Part shown: piece by piece, positions 33,400-44,639 of the stretch
Position numbering within the stretch: the stretch's first letter is position 1
How the letters are laid out: each line of letters starts with the position of its first letter
DNA from: Panorpa germanica
Taxonomy: Eukaryota; Arthropoda; Insecta; Mecoptera; Panorpidae
Direction of reading: 5' to 3'
Length of the DNA: 64,000 nucleotides
Assembly (NCBI GenBank): GCA_963678705.1
Contig: OY783203.1
Coordinates: 41,912,347 to 41,976,346 of the forward strand
Notes under the pieces: model-generated
The model's database searches: none
Told to the model about the DNA's origin: nothing
Seen by the model: only the letters and a program-made list of their open reading frames with translations
Program-made: the position numbers and the translations under genes

Positions 33400-34250
33400 T
33401 ACCTTCAATTCCCACAGTTTGTCGATTTTGATAAAACCTGAACCTGTTATTTATTACCTCGCCGTTGTTTTCTTATTTCATATTTTTTTCACTTAGGTTC
33501 TCAAAAAAGAAAGGAACAAATTCTATGCTACGAAATTTATTAGATTTGACTGTAATCTGAAAGACAAATATTAAATTAAATTGACGGACTAATTGATGTA
33601 AATACAATTTAATTAACCATACTTAATTACCAGGTATTTTGACGTGTTGTCAATGTCTTAGTTCTCAATAAAATTTTAACCAAAATCTATAAATTATAAC
33701 ATCCTACATCCTTATCTCAACGTTATCTTAAAAACCAAAACACCAGTTAACAAATTTAGAAAAAATAAACAGATATTATAAATGATTGAATTGTTTTAAC
33801 ATTTTTTTTTCATTTCTCGTTTCTAAAAAATACACCATTTTATAAAATTTGCATGTCTGCAATATAAAAAAATAAAATATAGTTTCTGGTTAGAAGTATA
33901 TCATAGATAGCGAGCGCTATTTTAATTCATTAAAGAGAACCTTTTGATTTGAATTTGAATTTAAATTTGAATTTGGTTCTTATTTTTTCCCGTCGTACAG
34001 TGTGTTATTTTCATGATCTAGCGGTAGTTAATTCAATTTTTGACTATGAAATTGTATTATTGTGTTAAAGAATTGTTAAAATTTTATAATTATGAAATTT
34101 TTTTGTTTTAAAATTGTTTGTAGTTCTGGTAGTGGCGTTGTAAAATAGCATCATTTCATTTGGAACACTGGAAACCAAATTGATGATTATTAGTTGATTT
34201 AGTCTATTTTTAATAATTGCATTGTGTTTTTATTATTTTTCATCCCTTAA
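33400..34250. promoter_or_regulatory. Possible bidirectional promoter region
   Basis: On the minus strand a donor 'GAAG|GTATGTAA' lies near 33,402. On the plus strand a strong donor 'CCCTTAAG|GTAAGTAAAC' lies at about 34,250. The two face away from each other across about 850 bases, as expected for divergent first exons. No core promoter motif was decisive. Confidence 0.25.
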
Positions 34251-34779
34251 GGTAAGTAAACTTAAATTTCATTTATTTAAATTTTTTTTTTATTTTGCTT
34301 GTCAAAATATGTAACGCAAAAATTAACCTACAAAAATAAGTAAACTTTTAATAATGTGTATAATAATTTATGTGGTTGTCATTATATATTTATTATCTAT
34401 CCGTAACATAAAACTGAATTTTTTTTTATCATTTCAAAACATCTCCACCATTTTCTCGTCAAGTTATTTGTGGTTTTTGGTTTGCTGACTCAATAAAATT
34501 AAACGATATAATTAAAAAATGAAGCAGTATTGTTATATACTTGTATTTGTATTTAGTGACTACCCATTGCTGGCAGACATTGTAAATAATATAAAATTAA
34601 TAGTTCTAAGTTTTATCAATGAATTGATAAATACATTTTTGTTTCTTCATATTTTTGGACTCAATTTATTAATTTCTTATCTAATATAATAAAGTTAAAT
34701 AATCTATTTTTAATTAATAAGAAATGTAAGTTATAGTAGTGAAAACTGTTTTACTTCTGTTAAAATATTGATTTTAATG

Positions 34780-35240
34780 ACGCAATGATAGATTTGATTG
34801 TTTGACAAATGCCGAAACGGGAAAGAGAAGTATTGAAAAATGCTTGTTGGGAAGGGTTTTTCGAGAGGAGTCAAGGAAAACCAGAGATGAAAGATGAGGA
34901 AACGGGATGAATGAAGAATGGCAGAAGTAAGGAGAAAGAAAACCGAGAAGGAGAAGAAATTTACTAAGCTGAGGGACTCGGTAGCAACGATTGCAATAGA
35001 AGATAAGAAAGTAGATAGATGGCGGTAGTAAGGGGAAGCGGCGGAGGAGGTAGATAACAAAGGAGAGGAACATTGAAAAGAAAGAAGAGATTTAAAAAAA
35101 TGTTAAAAATTTATTAAAAAAAATTGTAAATGAAATGTAAAATGAATGTAAGGAAGTTGTAAGGTCGTAAAGGCAGAAAATAGAGGACTTTTACCCATAG
35201 TTGTATAAGTCATTTAATACCTCCAATTCTTTAAGGGGAT
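34780..35240 (+). repeat. Purine-rich dispersed repeat, long copy
   Basis: Contains 'gcaatgatagatttgattgt', 'acaaatgccgaaacggg' and 'tcgagaggagtcaagga'. The same landmarks in the same order recur inverted at 52,500-52,740 ('acaaatgtcgaaacggg', 'aagaggagtcaagaaa') and in part at 51,290-51,720. Long open frames on the minus strand are by-products of the purine bias. Confidence 0.6.
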
Positions 35241-35920
35241 GGTAACATTTTACCAGTTACCATGTATAAAAGTAGTTGATATTGCGCAAATATGTATCAT
35301 TTTGTCTAATATATATTGATATTTAAACCCATATACAACCTACATCGTATACGACGTCAGTTACAGGTGGTCTTGAGTCTATTATATTGTTAATTATATT
35401 TTACTTTAGAAATTTGATGTAACTTATATCTTAAATGTAATACAATCATGACAGGAGTACATGTTCATATAAACGATTTATAAGCACTACCCATGTTCGT
35501 ATACTCGTAATATTGATCCTTTGTTCAAAAATGGTTTTAATTCAGTTAAGTTAAAATTAATTTACTTGGTAGTACTTACAGCCTAATAAGCACATTTAGT
35601 GAAGTGCCTGATTACGTTACTTGGGGGCAGTATCTATCAGAGGAAATATGAGTCTCGGAGCTAGAAACAGATTCAGACACCATTTACTAATCAGGAACCT
35701 TAATTACCTTCGTTCTCACGCCAAATTTAATTGTATTCAGCACATTCCAAAAACTGTCTCAAATCGGAATGAACTTAACCGTTATTTTTTAAAAGTGTGA
35801 TGGAATATTCTTCTATGAAGAACAATAAGACAAAAACAATTTATTTTTGTTTCACTTTAGAAGTGAATCATTTACCCTAAAAACTGTGAATTTGAATCAC
35901 TTATATTCTGATAAATTCGT
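35240..35920. other. Intergenic, no feature supported
   Basis: Mixed-composition sequence without an exon, repeat boundary or RNA gene that I can defend. A block at 35,610-35,780 is less AT-rich but has no paired splice sites. Confidence 0.3.
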
Positions 35921-35924
35921 ACAG

Positions 35925-36040
35925 GGTCAGCCCGAGCGCATGGGGCGCGAAGATGAGGGCGCCAAATTCTATAAAAGGGGCGCCTAGTGTAAATTGTTTG
36001 AACGTGATAGTTTTGAAATAGGCGCTTTCCTTTGGACCGG
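35925..36040. mobile_element. Candidate GC-rich hAT-type MITE
   Basis: Begins 'cagggtcagcccgagcgcat' and ends, read inward, as 'cagacccggtccaaagg', with 'ggggcgc' runs between. Termini starting CAG and this interior style suggest hAT, but the inverted match is imperfect. Confidence 0.4.
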
Positions 36041-36497
36041 GTCTGATTTTAATTATAAAGAGAATCACAAACAGAAGAGATACACAATGAGGTGATTAGC
36101 ATATTGATCGAGTTTATATTAGACTAACTTTTTCGCCCGTTGCTTGGCAACGCTTTCATTTTCATTTTTCTATTAACAGTTACGTATAACCAGATAATGT
36201 TTAACTCGAAAATTCATAAAGTTGCTTCTTGGAAAACATAAGAGGAACATTAGAACAGTCTCCTGGAAGGACAATAGAAAGTGATGAGAAAATGAATTTA
36301 CTTTTTATATGGTTGCAGAGTACACATCTTTCGTATTTTATCACGTTTAAGTAATACCAATTCATGCAAGATATATAGCCATTTCTTAAATACAAAACAT
36401 GGATATTACCTTAGATACTAAATAAACTAATTAAATACTAATAACTTTGCCTAAAATCATTTTATTTCCAATGGGCTTGTGAACCATATTTTAATTT

Positions 36498-36690
36498 TTA
36501 TAAAACTATATATATATATCTATACGATGTTTGTACAAAAAAAAGGTGACTTTTTATTCTTTTCGAAAAATATTTATTCATCAATTTTTTTTTGTCCCCT
36601 TCAAAGTAAGCCCCCTTAGATATAATACAGTTGTGCCAGCTCTTTTTACAATCCTCGAAGCAATTCCGGCGATGGGGTCTATCGTGGTAA
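36498..36690 (-). mobile_element. Mariner transposase C-terminus, relic
   Basis: The minus-strand translation includes 'RNCFEDCKKSWHNCIISKG' and then 'AYFEGDKK', the conserved end of mariner-family transposases (C-FEDWKKRWHKCI ... YFEGD). The rest of the transposase is missing, and a 9-bp minisatellite abuts its upstream side. This is a dead fragment of a DNA transposon. Confidence 0.75.
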
Positions 36691-36699
36691 ATCTTTGTC

Positions 36700-36860
36700 A
36701 CACAATTCGCACTATTCGCATTATTCACACCATTCGCACTATGCGCACTATTCGCACTATTTGCTCTATTTGCACTATTCGCACTATTCGTACTATTTGC
36801 ACTATTCGCACTATTCGCACTGTTTGCACTATTCGCACGATTCGCACTGTTCGCACTTTT
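36700..36860 (+). repeat. 9-bp minisatellite, unit ATTCGCACT
   Basis: About 17 units of 'attcgcact' with single-base variants (attcgtact, atttgcact, attcgcacg). Because the unit is a multiple of three, all frames stay open and yield repeats such as 'SHYSHY' or 'TIRTIR'; these are not genes. Confidence 0.9.
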
Positions 36861-37235
36861 TGAATTTCTATTTTTAATATGATATTCAATTATTACACAA
36901 TCCTAAATTTGAGCTTTCTCCAAAGTTTTCTACCGGACCCCCTAATTATCTCGGCGCCCCCTTTGTACAATTTTGAATTTCTAAGTTTTGAAATATGTTG
37001 TCATTTAATAGCGTAATATATATAAACATTTTCACCTTTCTATCTTTTATGAATAAAAAGTTATACAGCAAAAATTACTTCAATAAAAAATTAAAACCGA
37101 CCCTTAAAAAATGAGCCCCAAAGATATTACTAATCAGAAATAGGTTATTTTATGGTTGTAATAGCAATAAGTCAGAACGTTGTAATTTAATTTCATTTAA
37201 TTTAACTATTATATATAATACTTATGTATAGCTGC

Positions 37236-37330
37236 TAGTTTGGAAATCGAACCCGTAGACACCGCACTCTGACGTCAACAATAAATACTTTCGGCTATTC
37301 TGTCAGCCATCTAATATTATTTCGTTATTG
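37236..37330 (-). repeat. SINE head (tRNA-like part), inverted
   Basis: Read on the minus strand it has an A-box-like 'gaatagccgaaagta', then 'ttgacgtcagagtgcggtgtc' in part and a B-box 'gggttcgat', in the order of the fuller copies at 42,352 and 63,212. The body is missing. Confidence 0.5.
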
Positions 37331-37843
37331 AGGTTGCGTTATCCGAGAATTGGCACAGTAAAAAAAAGTATTAAAATAATTTTTGTGTTAAAGATAAAAA
37401 TACTAGTGTTATACATATAATGTAAGTGTGAATATATAAAAATGCGTTAGCATAAGCATAAATTCATATTCTATACATATACGTTTGAATAATTAACCAG
37501 TCTTGCTAGTACTCTGTCTGCTAGCTACTAGTCTTGACCTGAATTTACCCGGACTTTAGCATGTCGTTTCCGGTTTTAACATCATTAATCACTAATAAAG
37601 CATAATTACTTAAAAAGAGTTTTTATATCAACTTTTTGTTGATATTAATTATATCGCAGCAGGCAAAAGCATGCAACTTTGAAATTAGAAAAGAATTTCT
37701 TTTTTTTGAGTGTATTATAATAAAAACTTATAAAATTTCAATTACATTTTTAATTTTTTTATGTAATGAACTTTTAATAAAGTATTGATAAAAATTGGAA
37801 TATAATTTAATAATTTAATTAATTCAAATATTTTCTTTACTAG

Positions 37844-38396
37844 ACTCTTTCGGGTTGATGGCACTTTGCAGGAAGTTTATCAAGGATTAAGGTAGTTTCC
37901 CTAATTCTTTGTTTTATTAAACATTATTTTTTAACTTCTCACTATGTCTTTTTTATTCTTTATCGGCAAGTTGCATGTTAATTATATTCACGGTAATTAA
38001 AAATATCTCGCTTCGCAATCGATTGAAAAATTTCATTTTTTTTTGACAAATTAAATATACCCAGATTAACACTATATTTTAATTTTATGAAATTCCTAAG
38101 AAAAGTGGGTTTACGGCCAACTACCTTTATTTAAAAATCAATGTTTGGTTCCAAATTATAAATTAAAACCATAAAAGCGAAAGATAATTAATATAGAGGA
38201 TATGGAAGTATTTAATTTCTACAACACCGTTTCTAGTTGCTCGTTTAAATATAGAATTTACCATAGTACCAAATCAATTAACCATTTCTCCCGTTCTGAT
38301 ATATTAAGAATCACAAGTAGAACCTACCCTAAACCCAGAGTGTTTAGAAGAGCTCCCGGTAAGCCCTTAGTAATGATTGAAAGTTATACATTCTGA
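37844..38396 (+). CDS. Possible 3' end of an unidentified gene (two exons)
   Basis: Two stretches fit as exons: 37,844-37,891 (acceptor 'ttctttactag', donor 'AAG|GTAGTT') and 38,237-38,396 (acceptor 'accgtttctag', stop TGA at 38,394). Their phases match (2 to 1). The joined frame reads 'LFRVDGTLQEVYQGL', then a serine and 'CSFKYRIYHSTKSIN', ending in 'PKPRVFRRAPGKPLVMIES' plus YTF. I do not recognise it, and no upstream coding exon was found, so the start is unknown. The strong donor at 34,250 on the same strand could belong to its untranslated first exon. Chance pairing in AT-rich DNA is possible; codon use in the second exon is what makes it worth listing. Confidence 0.3.
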
Positions 38397-38849
38397 AGAT
38401 GCTGTAGGCATTTTAATTTCAATGTAATTTACTTAAGATAGAATAGTAAGAGTACTGAGTTAGAATTGTGTCATTCAATCCAGATAATCGTTTCATTTGT
38501 TAGAATTAATTGTGTAAATGGTGGCTTGATGATTTCTACTCAAAATATATTACATTTACTGAAATATTGCGTTCTAGGGAAAAGCATTAAAATTGTGTAG
38601 TAGTAAGTTTGATTTGTTATGATTTACAAATGCAAGAAATAAATAAAGGAAGGAAAAAAGCGATTTTAGATTTAAGGGGGGCGGTGGTCTAGAGCTCGAA
38701 AATTTAAGGTATTTTGAGGATTGTTTTTTTATAATAAAAATAATGAAAAACCATATTTTAACTTTAGATGATTATTAATACACTTATTACACACATACAA
38801 AATTTTTTTTTTTAAATTTAATAAAATTGGTAATTATTTTAAAAAAAGT

Positions 38850-39103
38850 CGACTCTGTCAAAAAATTGGACCTAGAAAATTTTGAGCATGCTGCGTTATT
38901 TAGTTTGTGTTCGACAGCCATTGTGAGCAGCTATCCGCGTAATGGATGCCGCCATTGTGATTGGGTGTGTATCATCATGGTAAAAATCCATAAATTGAAC
39001 TACTTTTCCATATTTAATCACCTGCGACTATTTCCTGTTTCCAAACCTGAAGAAATGGCTGTGCGAGAAGAGATTTGAGTCTAACAAAGAGGTAATCGTA
39101 TGT
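38850..39103 (+). mobile_element. Mariner-derived MITE, partial copy
   Basis: Contains 'gagcatgctgcgttattt', 'atggtaaaaatccataaatt' and a piece coding for mariner C-terminal 'CDYFLFPNLKKW'. The same order occurs at 58,613-59,039 and, inverted, at 39,855-40,181. The terminal inverted repeats are missing at this copy. Confidence 0.65.
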
Positions 39104-39854
39104 TGGTAGTATTTATGGTGTCATGGATTGTACATGTGGACAACACCGCTACTCATAAACTAATGGTCGGAATGTCATGATACTATCTGAAAATCTTATG
39201 AATCTGTTAGTCTGTCATTGGAGCCCTCTATATGTCAACCTACGTACTTATTAAGTGACGTGTTATCTGAGAGACAACAGTTTGTCTCAAGTTCCGATTG
39301 TTCCGGCATTCCGAACAACAAGACGGAGATAGATTAAAAAAAAACTGACGTCACAACATTTAAATAAGTAAAAAAATACATAATCAATTTTTTTTCTTAT
39401 AGAATTTGAAGTCATATAATTTTTCACTTAATAAAAATTTATTCCAAGAAAACTTTAAAAAATATTTAATAAAAAGTTTTCAAGTTCGAGATATATTAGT
39501 AGTAATTAAGTTTATAACTTTATCGGAAAAGTTGATGTACCATTAAGGTTATGATTATCGAGGTGTTTGTTACTAGGAGAGGTCAGAGGGATCATGGATG
39601 GCCTTAGAGGCTTTAAATATGCTATAGCATTTAGCATTAAACTTATAAAGTTTTTACTACTTCTTAAACTACAAATTCACAGTTTAGAATATTACCCATT
39701 TAATTTTGGAAGAATAAACAGGTATACGCATTACGGTCTTTCTTTTGCAGACGGGAGACTCATACGCATATGCACTTTTCCAACTTTTTTATTCCTTCCA
39801 AATAATAGGTTTTCTCAAGTTCTTCAAAATAGGCGTTTGTGTCAGTTTTTTTAG

Positions 39855-40181
39855 TGATGACCTCTTTGTTAGACCCAATTCTCTTACCGCACAGTCATTT
39901 CTTCAGGTTTGGAAACAGGAAATAGTCGCAGGAGACTTAATCTGGAGATATGCTGAATAGGTTAGCAGTTCGCAGCACAATTTATGGATTTTTGCCATGA
40001 TGACTACACGGTCATTGCAATCGCGGCATCCATCGCAGGATAACTGCTTTCAATGGTTGTCAAACACATACTAAATGACGCAGTTTGCTCAAAATTTTAC
40101 AGTAGTCTATTAATAGATAGTGGTTGATGGGAGCTACGCGGGAAATTCAAAAATTCACTGAATTATCAAACTACCCTCGTA
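39855..40181 (-). mobile_element. Mariner-derived MITE, inverted, one end kept
   Basis: Read from 40,181 on the minus strand it starts with the terminal repeat 'tacgagggtagtttgataat' and runs through the upstream region straight into the transposase C-terminal piece 'CDYFLFPNLK'. It lies in opposite orientation to the copy at 38,850, with about 750 bases of unremarkable sequence between. Confidence 0.7.
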
Positions 40182-41450
40182 ACATTACTAAATATGTTCT
40201 TGTATTATATTATTAAATAGCATAACAAATATTTTATTAATAACAAATTAAATATATAAACATGTTACATTTGTGATGTGTATTGAGGCTTCTTAATTGG
40301 CACTGTAATAAAATATTCATTAACCAGATTACAATGTATAGTAACCAAAAAGAATAACAACTTCCTACATCTTAATAGCTAAATCTAAATTCACAACTAA
40401 TGCTCCACATCAGGCTCCGTCCACCAAAGAGCAAAAGTTTTCGATCTTACTCCAACTCATGTGTTACAACACGAAACTCCTTACTGTCTGGTTTTCTTGG
40501 CCTCTTGCGTATATTTAGCATCCATTGGGTGACGTGCCTGAGTTATTATTGTATATAGTGATCTAGAAGCAAAACAAAACAATATAGGGTCGTGGAGCAA
40601 ATGTAGAGGTAATGGTTTTTTGGGATAGGGTTAAACATCGATTATTAATTGTCGGTTTTAATTGTTCAAGGAAAGTAGATACAGTTTTAGGCTAGTTAAT
40701 GCAATCTATTCAGCACAGAAGCAATTCATCATACAACAATTCATTGTATACATACCAGTTCATAGTTCAAGCAATTCAAATTGCAATGTGGAAGAGGAAA
40801 CAACCATTCGAACTCCAGCATTGCGTCAACTTTCAAACGATTTGAACCACACCGCTTGTCTGGAAATATAATATACTCAGTAAATATCAATTATTTATTA
40901 AAGTTATTATAGATCGATATCTTTTTGCACTTCCCTACTTTGAGATTTGGAAAGGGTAGAACGGTAAACTGCTGTAGCATTTGTTTGCTGGAACAGAAGG
41001 ATGATTTCCTTAAATTTCAATATCTGTAACACTGAAAGGAATATTCTGAAGAGGCATCTTAAATATTTCCCAATATTCGTTTGTAACTTGTAGTTGCCTA
41101 GAGCATTATGTATCATTTGAGGAAATCATATTCCTAATTAATAAGTTTTATGTTATTGTTTTCCGACAGCTTTACTATTGGTTGAGAAATTCTGTTGTAA
41201 TTTCTGGAAAATTTATAGTAACATATCTTACGGTTCACGCACAGACAAACGCCTTTCAACAGAAAGATATTTATAAATATGCTGATACGCAATCTCTAAG
41301 AGAGAAAATAATAAATTAATTAATACCAATCAAAGAAAAACATTTAAATTATTTCATTAAGCAAGATCTTTCAATCGGATAGGTATCAGGTGGAGTACTC
41401 GCTTACAAATATAAGGTGTTCATTGATAAAAATAAAACTTTAAAGTACCA
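40182..41450. other. Intergenic, no gene supported
   Basis: Holds the second copy of the dispersed repeat at 40,380-40,500 and otherwise AT-rich unique-looking sequence. Short open frames at 40,662 and 40,907 lack splice or codon support. Confidence 0.35.
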
Positions 41451-41451
41451 T

Positions 41452-41665
41452 ATACGGAGTGTATTCAAAAAGTAACTAGAATATCTAATTTAAAAATGCC
41501 CGCCTTAATCATTATATAAAAAATTTTATTCTGCAAGTTAGTTATAACATCGGTGAACCTGTTTCAATCAATCCATAAATCAAGTAAATTTTTATAAAAT
41601 AAGTAGCACGGGCATGGGTAAAAATCCTCTACAAATTCCCGTTACTTTTTGAACACACCTCGTAT
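41452..41665. mobile_element. Mariner-type MITE, 214 bp
   Basis: The left end 'atacggagtgtattcaaaaa' continues with 'gtaact'; the right end 'gttactttttgaacacacct' continues with 'cgtat', an imperfect ~25-bp terminal inverted repeat. These TACGAGGTGTGTTCAAAAAG-style ends are well known from insect mariner elements. No transposase sequence remains. A TA dinucleotide lies at both edges. Confidence 0.75.
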
Positions 41666-42351
41666 CTTGCAGGATAAAGCACGAGATGTGTTTTTGTAAT
41701 CAAAATAAATTTTAAAAGTGTTTAATTATTAATAAAACCATCGCCAGGTATGGTCAAATTAGCATTAAATTTGTATGACGTTTCGAAACACAGCATTGTC
41801 ACGTCTTGACATAAACCCCTCTGTGTGGTCTAATATTAGAACTAATAATTAAAAAATATTTGAAATCAAGATCATTTCTTGTTTCCTCTTTATTGCGTTA
41901 TACCCTAAACACCTCCAATTGTAACATTTAGTCAGATAAAATTAAAAACGAAATAACTACTGATGCTGGTTGAGGTTGGCTGAGGTTTTCGATAAAATCA
42001 TTCTTATTAGGTTATACTACACACTGAAAAAAGACATTGATCCTAGTTTATTTACTTCATCGCGTTTGTAAAACTTCACACAATATAATAAATTTTAAGT
42101 AAATATAGACTTGCACAATTAGGCCATTTAAAACTATTTTGAAAGTATAACAAGAATTTTTTTAAATGAATAAAATCATTTATAAAATTAAAATAAAATC
42201 ATTTGCTCAGAAAATTATTTACAGTTAAAAATATGATCGACAAATAACTCAATTTGTCAGTGCTATTGAATGTTATAAATCAATTCATTATTTGGAAGCG
42301 ATGCTAAGGACCACGTTTTATTCTTTTTTATTTCATTTATTCAACTTCAGG

Positions 42352-42500
42352 TTATTTCCGATGTTGAGTACTACCACCGAACTCCTATCACATAATCACC
42401 AAACCCAGAAAATATAACTATGGTCCGGATATCGAACCCTAAGTCACAACAGTCACCGTCAAGCATCAATGCTTTCGGTCACTGTATCGTCATCGATGTA
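42352..42500 (-). repeat. SINE copy, inverted
   Basis: On the minus strand: A-box-like 'gtgaccgaaagcattgatgc', 'ttgacggtgactgttgtgac', B-box 'gggttcgatatccgg', then 'ttatattttctgggtttggt' and a shortened tail 'caacatcggaaat'. Confidence 0.65.
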
Positions 42501-42679
42501 TTTGAAATCACTATCTCTCTTACACCCTGTATATATTTTAATTATAATGTCAATGAATACTACATATTACACTGCTATGCTTTTGAGATGTTCTTCCTTA
42601 TGAGATAGATAATAAAGAATGCCTTTATCTGACTCTGTTGTATACGTATATTAAATTAGATTATTTCAAATTCAATTTA

Positions 42680-43085
42680 ATTGTACTTGTACTCATCTTT
42701 TACAATTCGAATTTGTTTGTATAGAACTGTGAATATTCAATATTCATATTCAAAACAAATAACTAAAATATTCAAATTATGTTCCTTTTATACCTTCATA
42801 TGACAGCTACACCAGTGGTTCAAAAAATGATTAGACCATATAAAAAAAAATCTATGCTCTTTAGCTTTATAACCAGATATATTTAATCTAAATAAGTTTT
42901 AATTGTACTTTTTTTTCCTTATTTAGAAATTGAGGCGATTTCAACATCAAGGTCATGTTCGCCTGAAGTTATTTTATTTTGGTTAAATTTTATTCAATAA
43001 GTTTATATCAGTTAAGGAACTCGAGCACTTTTTTCTTGATTGTCTGCTAGCATGTCCTTTAGTTCACCACTGAAGATGTGTTTGG
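42680..43085. other. Intergenic, AT-rich
   Basis: Nothing beyond simple AT-rich sequence up to about 43,010, where the decayed LINE tail described next seems to begin. Confidence 0.3.
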
Positions 43086-43089
43086 TTCA

Positions 43090-43230
43090 TTAAGCTTGAT
43101 ATTGTGGGCAGGTTATTAGTAGATGGTGAATTGTAATTTGCATCTGACAGTTGTTGCATTGTGGAGCTGTAGTTTTATTTATCAAATGTTGATGCGATAT
43201 CTTCGTATGTCCAGTTCGCAGTCTGAAGAC
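43090..43230 (-). mobile_element. Non-LTR retrotransposon (LINE), ORF2 C-terminal fragment
   Basis: The minus-strand frame reads 'LRTGHTKISHQHLINKTTAP' then 'QCNNCQMQITIHHLLITCPQ', ending in TAA. The R-L-R-TGH start and the C-x2-C-x8-H-x4-C zinc knuckle mark the C-terminus of ORF2 in the Jockey/I/R1-like LINEs. The remainder of the element is not recognisable upstream, so this is a 5'-truncated, decayed copy. Confidence 0.75.
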
Positions 43231-43259
43231 TGAAGAAGACTTTTTTAAATTGTCGATAA

Positions 43260-44150
43260 TTGCATTGATTAGAAGTTTCCCACTTTTCTTTAAATAATTT
43301 TAATTTGTTATTATTTATTTGCGTCCAGCACTAACTTTGAATTAGTTTTATTCTTTTGGATGAGTAAAGTATACTTTAATCCGTGTATGCTATTGCGAAT
43401 TGGTATGATGAGATCAAAGAATCGAAATGTCAAAACAGGCCTATACAGTTTCGTAAGTTGGTAGCACTGTACTCAATTACATTTACAAATACATTTTTTG
43501 GATTACTAAAATCTTAAGAACACCTGTTACCTAATTACGTATATATTTGTTTATTTAACATAAGAATGCTTACTATTTACACACAAAATTTTAGGTCAAA
43601 ATAATGTAAAATTTCATAACAAAAGTTATCCTATAATATTAATATAAAAGGTAGCCTATTTTAAATGTAAGTGAAAATGTGATTAAGATTGTTTGTAAAA
43701 ACGACAGGCTACACAGATTATGCGTTGAGTGGCAAAAATAAACATAAATATAGGGCGCGGAACCTTTATCACCGTTTCCCCCTACACGTTCACAAATAAA
43801 TATATTTGTCAAAGCAGAACAGTAAAATTATTGACATATATTCATGGTTTTAAATTTCACGCTATTTAAATACGAAGTGTTACCTAAGTTTTATCAATGT
43901 AAAGTTTTTTTTCACTTTATATAATAAAATTTCACGTGAAAACATTGTTGTTCAATATTTTATTCAGGAACTCGAATTCATGGGTTTAATACTTTTGGCA
44001 AGCGTGCAACAATGATGTATAAATGTGAAAATGAATTTCACTAAAAACATGCACATTTCATTAAAAACTCATATAAAAATGTTATCTTGCAGCACACATT
44101 AGCAAGTTTATAATTTGTACAATTTCTATGTGAGAGGTACAAAACTGATC
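43260..44150. other. Intergenic, no feature supported
   Basis: AT-rich sequence between the LINE tail and a purine-rich segment. The first 150 bases may be more of the same LINE but I could not read a continuous frame. Confidence 0.3.
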
Positions 44151-44400
44151 TTTGCGAAATTAGAAGAAAAAGACTATAATGGTTGGAACATAATGATAGA
44201 ATGGATGAAGCAGAACCGCTAAGAAACTTATGGAAGGGAACACAGAGGATGTAAGAGTGCAAAAATGATTCAGAGAGAGAGAGAAAGAACAAGTGTAGGA
44301 GGATCTAAAGAGGAGAATAAGAAGAGGAAGGCAGCCAATAGAATCGAATGGAAAAAATCTTAAAGGAGGCAAGTGTTATACATAGGTAGTAGCGCGAAGA
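44150..44400 (+). repeat. Purine-rich dispersed repeat copy
   Basis: GA-rich stretch ('gaatggatgaagcagaaccg', 'agagagagagaaagaac') of the style of the 34,780 copy. Minus-strand frames across it are compositional. Confidence 0.4.
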
Positions 44401-44639
44401 GGAAGCGGATGATATGTATATATGAAAAAAAAAATATTTCGTTCTACAAAAAAATGAACAGCTCTGCAACCCCTGTCATACGTAGTGACATTGGAGGGTG
44501 TTCAATCTTCAAGCACACGTTTCACTCTCAGTTCCACTCCCACCTTTCCACAGTCGTAAGTGACATACATCCTAAGCCAGGGAATAGAAAGTGGTATGAG
44601 TGGTGTTGTACGAAACGTTATCGTGAAATCTGAGGGAAA

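Noticed and set aside
34731-35073. Two overlapping ~100-codon minus-strand frames rich in Phe/Ser/Leu
   Set aside because: They arise from a purine-biased repeat; copies elsewhere do not keep the frame.
36531-36877. Open frames with SHY/TIRTIR repeats
   Set aside because: They are translations of a 9-bp minisatellite, which keeps all frames open.
37236-37330. Possible tRNA gene from A- and B-box-like sequences
   Set aside because: Order and sequence match the SINE heads elsewhere in the window, and no cloverleaf with anticodon loop could be drawn.
44373-44633. 86-codon frame after the purine-rich segment
   Set aside because: Begins in the repeat, and shows no splice sites or recognisable domain.
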